From Herbaspirillum sp. CF444 (GTDB lineage: Bacteria > Pseudomonadota > Gammaproteobacteria > Burkholderiales > Burkholderiaceae_D): DNA of 64,000 bases. Position 1 is the first letter of the stretch, and every line of letters begins with the position of its first letter. The notes under the pieces are model-generated. The model was not told the DNA's origin. It made no database searches and saw only the letters and a program-made list of their open reading frames with translations. Both the position numbers and the translations under genes were made by a program. The DNA is taken from the NCBI RefSeq assembly GCF_000282135.1, contig NZ_AKJW01000035.1, positions 20,067 to 84,066 on the forward strand, given 5' to 3'. Below are positions 59,903-64,000 of this stretch, one piece after another.

Positions 59903-61486
59903 ATGAACCTGCGTCGATTTTCAATCGGTGTGCGTCTGAGCGGCGGCTTTGCGCTGCTGTTCGTGCTGCTGGCGGCATTGGGGGGCGTGATTGCCATGCA
60001 GGCGGCTTCCTTGCAAAACGGATTGTCGCAGCAGCTGATGCAGATTGCCGCGACGGTGCCTGCCGCGCAGCAAAAGGCCATCGCCACGGCGTTGGCAGAC
60101 GCCGACGGCGCGCGCCAGGTACTGCTGAAGTTTGCCGCGCTCACCGGCATTGCGCTGGTGCTGGCATGCGGCCTTATCGCATGGCGGCTCAGCCGCAGCA
60201 TCACGCGTCCTTTGCAGGCGGCGGTATCGGTTGCGCGTCGCGTCGCCACCGGCGATCTGTCGTCCAAGGTCGTCGTCGAGGGGCGCGATGAAGTCAGCGA
60301 TCTGTTGCGCGCCTTGCAAGCCATGAACCAGAGCTTGCTCGATATCGTCGGCGAAGTGCGTTCCAGCACCCAGGTGATTTCCGAGGCTTCCGGCCAGATC
60401 GCCGCGGGCAACGGCGAGCTGTCCGCGCGCACCGAAGCGCAGGCCAGTTCGCTGGAACAGACCGCTTCGTCGATGGAGCAGCTCACTTCCGCCGTCACGC
60501 AAAATGCCGATCACACCGCACGCGCCAATCAGATGGTGGAAGCGGCTTCCAGCTTCGCGGTCAAAGGCGGGCAGGTGGTCAGCCAGGTACTCGAGACCAT
60601 GAGTTCGATCAACGACAGTTCACGCAAGATCGTCGAGATCATCAGCGTCATCGACGGTATTGCTTTCCAGACCAATATCCTCGCGCTCAATGCCTCGGTG
60701 GAAGCGGCACGGGCGGGAGAGCAGGGGCGCGGTTTTGCCGTGGTGGCCGCGGAGGTGCGCAACCTGGCGCAGCGCTCGGCCGTCGCCGCGAAAGAAATCA
60801 AATCCCTCATCGACGACTCCGTGCAAAAAGTGCAAAGCGGCAATGCGCTGGCCGATCAGGCCGGCGGCACCATGCGCGAAATCGTCGAGTCGGTGCAACA
60901 TGTCGAGCGCATCATCGCCGAGATCACGCAGGCCGGCAAAGAGCAGAGCGGCGGGATCACCGAAGTCAATCAGGCCATCACCCAGATGGATCGGATGACG
61001 CAACAGAATGCCGCGATGGTCGAGCAGGCTGCGTCGGCCGCCGTCCGCATGCAGCAACTGGCGACGTCGCTGGCGCAATCGGTCAGCGCCTTCCGGCTGG
61101 AAAATCACACCGAAGAAGCGGTGGCCATGGTCCGGCGCGCCGTGCAGCATGTGAAGCAACAAGGCAAGGAAGCCGCGCTCGCCGACTTCAGCCGTCCGGC
61201 GCCGGAATTCAAACAGCGCGACCTCTACATCAACGTCATCGACCTCAACGGCAACACGCTGGCCCACGGCGAAAACGCCAAACTGATCGGCCGCAACCTG
61301 ATCGATCTGAAAGACGCCGACGGCAAGCTCTTCATCAAGCAATTCGTCGACACCGCCAGGAGCGCCGGCAAGGGCTGGATCGATTATCGCTGGCCGAACC
61401 CGGTGACGGCAGTGCTCGAAGAAAAGACCACCTACATCGAAGAAGTCGGCGGTTTCGTGATCGGCTGCGGGATTTACAAAGGCTGA
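59903..61486 (+). CDS. Chemoreceptor with C-terminal single-Cache domain
   Basis: 527 residues from ATG 59903 (GGAG upstream). TM1 at about 13-33, a short periplasmic loop of about 45 residues, TM2 at about 78-97, HAMP (98-150), a canonical signalling domain with tip [30 protein letters not shown] at about 253-282, then a C-terminal domain (405-527) that reads as a single Cache (sCache_2) domain: RDLYINVIDLNGNTLAH, LIGRNLIDLKDADGK, GWIDYRWPNP and VGGFVIGCGIYKG. Cache domains are usually periplasmic; here it is cytoplasmic by topology. It is directly after the paa-associated importer, so it could monitor imported aromatic acid. Confidence 0.92.
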   Translation: MNLRRFSIGVRLSGGFALLFVLLAALGGVIAMQAASLQNGLSQQLMQIAATVPAAQQKAIATALADADGARQVLLKFAALTGIALVLACGLIAWRLSRSITRPLQAAVSVARRVATGDLSSKVVVEGRDEVSDLLRALQAMNQSLLDIVGEVRSSTQVISEASGQIAAGNGELSARTEAQASSLEQTASSMEQLTSAVTQNADHTARANQMVEAASSFAVKGGQVVSQVLETMSSINDSSRKIVEIISVIDGIAFQTNILALNASVEAARAGEQGRGFAVVAAEVRNLAQRSAVAAKEIKSLIDDSVQKVQSGNALADQAGGTMREIVESVQHVERIIAEITQAGKEQSGGITEVNQAITQMDRMTQQNAAMVEQAASAAVRMQQLATSLAQSVSAFRLENHTEEAVAMVRRAVQHVKQQGKEAALADFSRPAPEFKQRDLYINVIDLNGNTLAHGENAKLIGRNLIDLKDADGKLFIKQFVDTARSAGKGWIDYRWPNPVTAVLEEKTTYIEEVGGFVIGCGIYKG

Positions 61487-61498
61487 GGAATCTTCGTC

Positions 61499-61504
61499 TA
61501 TAAT
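61499..61504 (+). promoter_or_regulatory. Perfect -10 box close to a start codon
   Basis: TATAAT lies only 7 bp before the ATG at 61512. A weak TTTACA or TTACAA -35-like element lies 19-20 bp upstream, inside the chemoreceptor stop region. If active, transcription would begin at or next to the ATG, giving a leaderless message for the small protein gene. Confidence 0.4.
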
Positions 61505-61511
61505 CTGGGCC

Positions 61512-61898
61512 ATGAAAATGCTGCGGACATTTCTGATCCTGCTGTTGGCCATTGCCATTTCCCTTGAGGGATTGGCGGCGGTACGCATGGTCGAAATGAT
61601 GCACACCGGTTCTGCGCCTATGGAAATGGCGACATCCGCGACATCCGCGACATCCGCCAACGCCGCGGATGAGACTTGCGTGATGAACATGTCGGACACC
61701 GGCAAATCATCCAAATCGACGGCGCCATGCAAAATGGGCGATGCCTGCAAGATTTGCCAGGTTTTCCCATCGACAACATCTTCCGTCGACATCGATCCAT
61801 TGATCCTGCCGCTGATCGATACCGTTTCACTGCTGCCAGAGTCGTTTTTGCCTTCTCACGACCCGTCCGGGTTGTGGCGTCCCCCTCGTTCGCTCTAA
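61512..61898 (+). CDS. Small exported Met/Cys-rich protein at head of metal efflux genes
   Basis: 128 residues. N-terminal hydrophobic signal segment (4-22), then a Met-rich stretch (MVEMMHTGSAPMEM), a TSA tandem repeat, and a cysteine-bearing segment with CVMNMSD and CKMGDACKICQV. No known enzyme motif is visible. Met/Cys-rich small exported proteins often precede Cus- or Czc-type efflux operons, where they may bind or sense metal. It lies 89 bp before the outer-membrane factor gene. The family is not recognised; a metal role is inferred from composition and context. Confidence 0.65.
   Translation: MKMLRTFLILLLAIAISLEGLAAVRMVEMMHTGSAPMEMATSATSATSANAADETCVMNMSDTGKSSKSTAPCKMGDACKICQVFPSTTSSVDIDPLILPLIDTVSLLPESFLPSHDPSGLWRPPRSL
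61631..61657. repeat. Three perfect 9-bp tandem repeats in coding sequence
   Basis: GACATCCGC occurs three times without spacing and encodes a Thr-Ser-Ala repeat in the small exported protein. In-frame slippage would change repeat number without a frameshift. Confidence 0.85.
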
Positions 61899-61987
61899 CT
61901 CTCATTGATTCGTTGATGCGTCCGGCCTAGCTGCCGGGCGATTGTTTGCGCGCCTTTGCGCGCGCCGTCACGCCATGGAGTGAATAT

Positions 61988-63232
61988 ATGTCCCTTCGCA
62001 GGATATCCAGTACCTTGCTTGCTTTGCTCGCAGGGATGTCCGGTCTTGCCCACGCCGGCCCCTTGTCTTTTAATGCTGCGCTCGACATTGCCGAGCGCCA
62101 GTCTCCCAACCTCGCCTCGAACAGGGCACAAATCCAGGCGGCTCAAGCGTCGGCGATACCCGCCGGCGCTTTGCCTGATCCGAAAATCTTTGCCGGCATC
62201 GACAACTATCCCGTGTCCGGTCCGGATCGGGGACGGCTCAATGCGGACTCAATGACGATGCAAAAGATCGGCGTCATGCAGGATTTTCCCAATGCGGCGA
62301 AACGCCAGGCCCGCGTTGCCGTGGCCGAAGCCTCGATCGAAACCGCTGAAGCGCAACGGCTGGTCGAGCGTTTGAAATTGCGTCGGGCGACTGCCCTGGC
62401 ATGGCTCAATCGCTACTACCTGGAACGCAAGATTGCATTGTTCGACAACCTGGACAAGGAGAATCGGCTTTGGGCAGATGCAGTACGCGCCCAGGTCGCA
62501 TCGGGGCGCACGCAGATTGCCGATAGCGTCATGCCTAAACAGGAGGCGGCTCAACTTGCCGACCGTCGCGACGATCTGATCCGCGATCTGGTCAAAGCGA
62601 AGGCGGGCTTGCGTCGCTATGTGGGCGGCGAGGCGGATGAGCCGCTGGTGGATGCCTTGCCCGCCCTGAGTATCGATGCCGATCGTCTCCGGCAGCACTT
62701 GCACCGGCATCCGGAACTGCAAGCCTTTGTCGCCGAAACGCGCAAGGCAGAGGCCGAGGTCCGCGAAGCCCAGGCCATGAAAAAGTCCGACTGGGGTGTC
62801 GAGTTGGCCTACCAGAGACGCGATGCGCGGTTCGGCAACATGGTTTCGGTGCAATTCACCTTCGAAATCCCTGTTTCTCCGTCAACGCGACAGGATCCCC
62901 GCATTGCCGCCAAACAGCAGGAGTTGTCTCGGATCGATGCCGATCGTGAAGCCATGTTGCGCGATCACGCCAACGAACTGGAAAACGATCTCGCCGACTA
63001 CCAGGCCTTGACCCGCCAGCTGGAACGCGCCGATCAGACCACGTTGCCCCTGGCGCAGCAGAAGCTCGATCTCCAGTACGCCGGCTACCGCGCGGGCAAG
63101 AGCGACTTGACGGCGGTACTGGCTGCGCGCCGTGACATCGTCGACCAGCGTCTGAGAATCATCGATATGGAAGCTCAGCGTACGGGCATGGCCGCACAAC
63201 TCTATTTCGCTTACGGAGAAGATCTGCAATGA
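61988..63232 (+). CDS. TolC-family outer-membrane factor, CusC/CzcC type
   Basis: 414 residues from ATG 61988 with GGAG 8 nt upstream. Signal peptide (about 1-24, ending AHA) followed by two outer-membrane-efflux-protein repeats rich in long coiled helices (LSFNAALDIAERQSPNLAS at the start of the first, HPELQAFVAETRKAEAEV in the second). It is somewhat short for CusC and close to the CzcC group. It forms the exit duct of a tripartite heavy-metal efflux pump. Its stop overlaps the adaptor start (ATGA). Confidence 0.88.
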   Translation: MSLRRISSTLLALLAGMSGLAHAGPLSFNAALDIAERQSPNLASNRAQIQAAQASAIPAGALPDPKIFAGIDNYPVSGPDRGRLNADSMTMQKIGVMQDFPNAAKRQARVAVAEASIETAEAQRLVERLKLRRATALAWLNRYYLERKIALFDNLDKENRLWADAVRAQVASGRTQIADSVMPKQEAAQLADRRDDLIRDLVKAKAGLRRYVGGEADEPLVDALPALSIDADRLRQHLHRHPELQAFVAETRKAEAEVREAQAMKKSDWGVELAYQRRDARFGNMVSVQFTFEIPVSPSTRQDPRIAAKQQELSRIDADREAMLRDHANELENDLADYQALTRQLERADQTTLPLAQQKLDLQYAGYRAGKSDLTAVLAARRDIVDQRLRIIDMEAQRTGMAAQLYFAYGEDLQ

Positions 63233-64000
63233 AGAAAAATACCTATCAAATTACCGTGCTGATGGTCGCGGTTGCTGCCGTAAGCGGCGCAAGCGGTTAT
63301 TGGTTCGCCCGCCAGACCGGCGGTGCTCAGGCCATGCACGGCGAGGCAGCTGGCCAGGCCGCGCAAGCGGAGCGCAAGGCGCTGTATTGGTACGACCCCA
63401 TGATGCCGAATCAACGCTTCGACAAGCCGGGCAAGTCGCCTTTCATGGACATGCAACTGGTGCCGAAATATGCCGATGAGCAGGCAGGTGGCGCCGGCGT
63501 CAAGATCGATGCCGGCATTGTCCAGAATCTGGGGATGCGCACCGCGAAAGTGGAGCGAGGCAGTTTGTCGGCAATCGTGAACGCCGTCGCCAGCGTGCAG
63601 TTGAATGATCGCCAGATTGCGATCGTCCAGTCCCGCAGCAGCGGCTTTGTGGAGCGCGTCTATGCACGGGCCCCCGGCGATGTCGTCGCACGTGGTGCGC
63701 CGTTGGTCGATTTGCTGATTCCTGAATGGGCCGGCGCCCAGGCGGAATTTTTGGCGATGCTCAAGACAAACGATACGGCATTGACTCAAGCCGCCCGCGA
63801 GCGTCTTCAACTGCTCGGGATGAGCAGCGATTTGATCGGCCGCGTCGAAAAGAGCGGACGTCCGCAAACCGTCGTGACTATTACGGCTCCCATCGCAGGC
63901 TTGATCCAGGCACTGGATATAAGAAGCGGGATGACGGTAACGGCAGGCGCCACGTTGGCCAGGATAAATGGCCTGGATACCGTGTGGCTGGAAGCCGCCG
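63229..64000 (+). CDS. CusB-type efflux adaptor with heavy-metal-binding domain (partial)
   Basis: The ATG at 63229 overlaps the preceding TGA; 257 codons are present and the window ends inside the gene. An N-terminal anchor/signal (7-25) is followed by a heavy-metal-binding domain at about 52-82 (WYDPMMPNQRFDKPGKSPFMDM then LVPKYAD), the signature of CusB-like adaptors. Membrane-fusion-protein sequence then begins (GFVERVYARAPGDVVARGAPLVDLLIPEW, a lipoyl-type half). It should link the outer-membrane factor to an RND pump (CusA/CzcA) encoded beyond the window. Copper/silver is the usual cargo of this domain type. Confidence 0.9.
   Translation, partial: MKKNTYQITVLMVAVAAVSGASGYWFARQTGGAQAMHGEAAGQAAQAERKALYWYDPMMPNQRFDKPGKSPFMDMQLVPKYADEQAGGAGVKIDAGIVQNLGMRTAKVERGSLSAIVNAVASVQLNDRQIAIVQSRSSGFVERVYARAPGDVVARGAPLVDLLIPEWAGAQAEFLAMLKTNDTALTQAARERLQLLGMSSDLIGRVEKSGRPQTVVTITAPIAGLIQALDIRSGMTVTAGATLARINGLDTVWLEAA

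Overview
The window is a piece of a GC-rich chromosome from a motile, soil- or plant-associated betaproteobacterium. Gene content (phenylacetate pathway under a TetR regulator, cobalamin-dependent ethanolamine use without microcompartment genes, several chemoreceptor systems) and protein style point to Burkholderiales, most likely Oxalobacteraceae near Herbaspirillum. The taxonomic call is inference. No rRNA, tRNA, CRISPR array, phage or insertion-sequence gene was seen. The only mobile-looking element is a hairpin-type inverted repeat at 82-184.

Signalling half (1-20.8 kb). After the tail of a RegA/ActR-type regulator and the inverted repeat comes a KaiC-like ATPase with an overlapping hybrid histidine kinase (181-3751, minus strand). 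A divergent receiver-only regulator follows (4081-4515). A seven-gene chemosensory operon then runs on the minus strand from 15061 to 4538: cheW, cheR-TPR, cheW, CHASE3 receptor, CheA-receiver hybrid, cheB, and an 1135-residue kinase with three N-terminal receivers, two C-terminal receivers and an Hpt. Most of its junctions are ATGA overlaps. Its parts resemble the Wsp-type pathway, but the multi-receiver kinase stands where a diguanylate cyclase would be expected. A tandem PPC/DUF296 protein separates it from a second, compact system on the plus strand (16585-20761): a membrane receptor fused to Hpt and a CheA-type ATPase but lacking the CheW-like domain, a short membrane-anchored MCP-like protein, a CheX/CheC-like phosphatase and a CheY. 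No CheW is encoded with it. This is the best candidate for an undescribed system here.

Metabolic half (20.8-59.8 kb). An ethanolamine cluster holds an AraC/EutR-type regulator, permease, Tat-exported HAD phosphatase and EutBC; the phosphatase may release ethanolamine or choline outside the cytoplasm. After a lone methyltransferase, a LysR regulator diverges from an MFS transporter, amidase, RidA, YitT-like and FAD oxidoreductase operon. The LysR-region dyad recurs upstream of the chemoreceptor at 34817. A large phenylacetate block follows: minus strand paaY-A-B-C-D-E-N-G-H-I, a penicillin G acylase-like gene, paaK-J-F; plus strand paaR, then a branched-chain-type ABC transporter with paaZ embedded and a LivM-LivG fusion, and a chemoreceptor with a C-terminal Cache domain. 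A TetR-style palindrome sits inside a near-consensus promoter between paaY and paaR. Together these genes could release phenylacetate from phenylacetyl amides, import it, degrade it to acetyl-CoA and succinyl-CoA, and perhaps sense it.

The right edge (61.5-64 kb) starts a Cus/Czc-type metal efflux operon: a small Met/Cys-rich exported protein, an outer-membrane factor, and a CusB-like adaptor cut by the window end.
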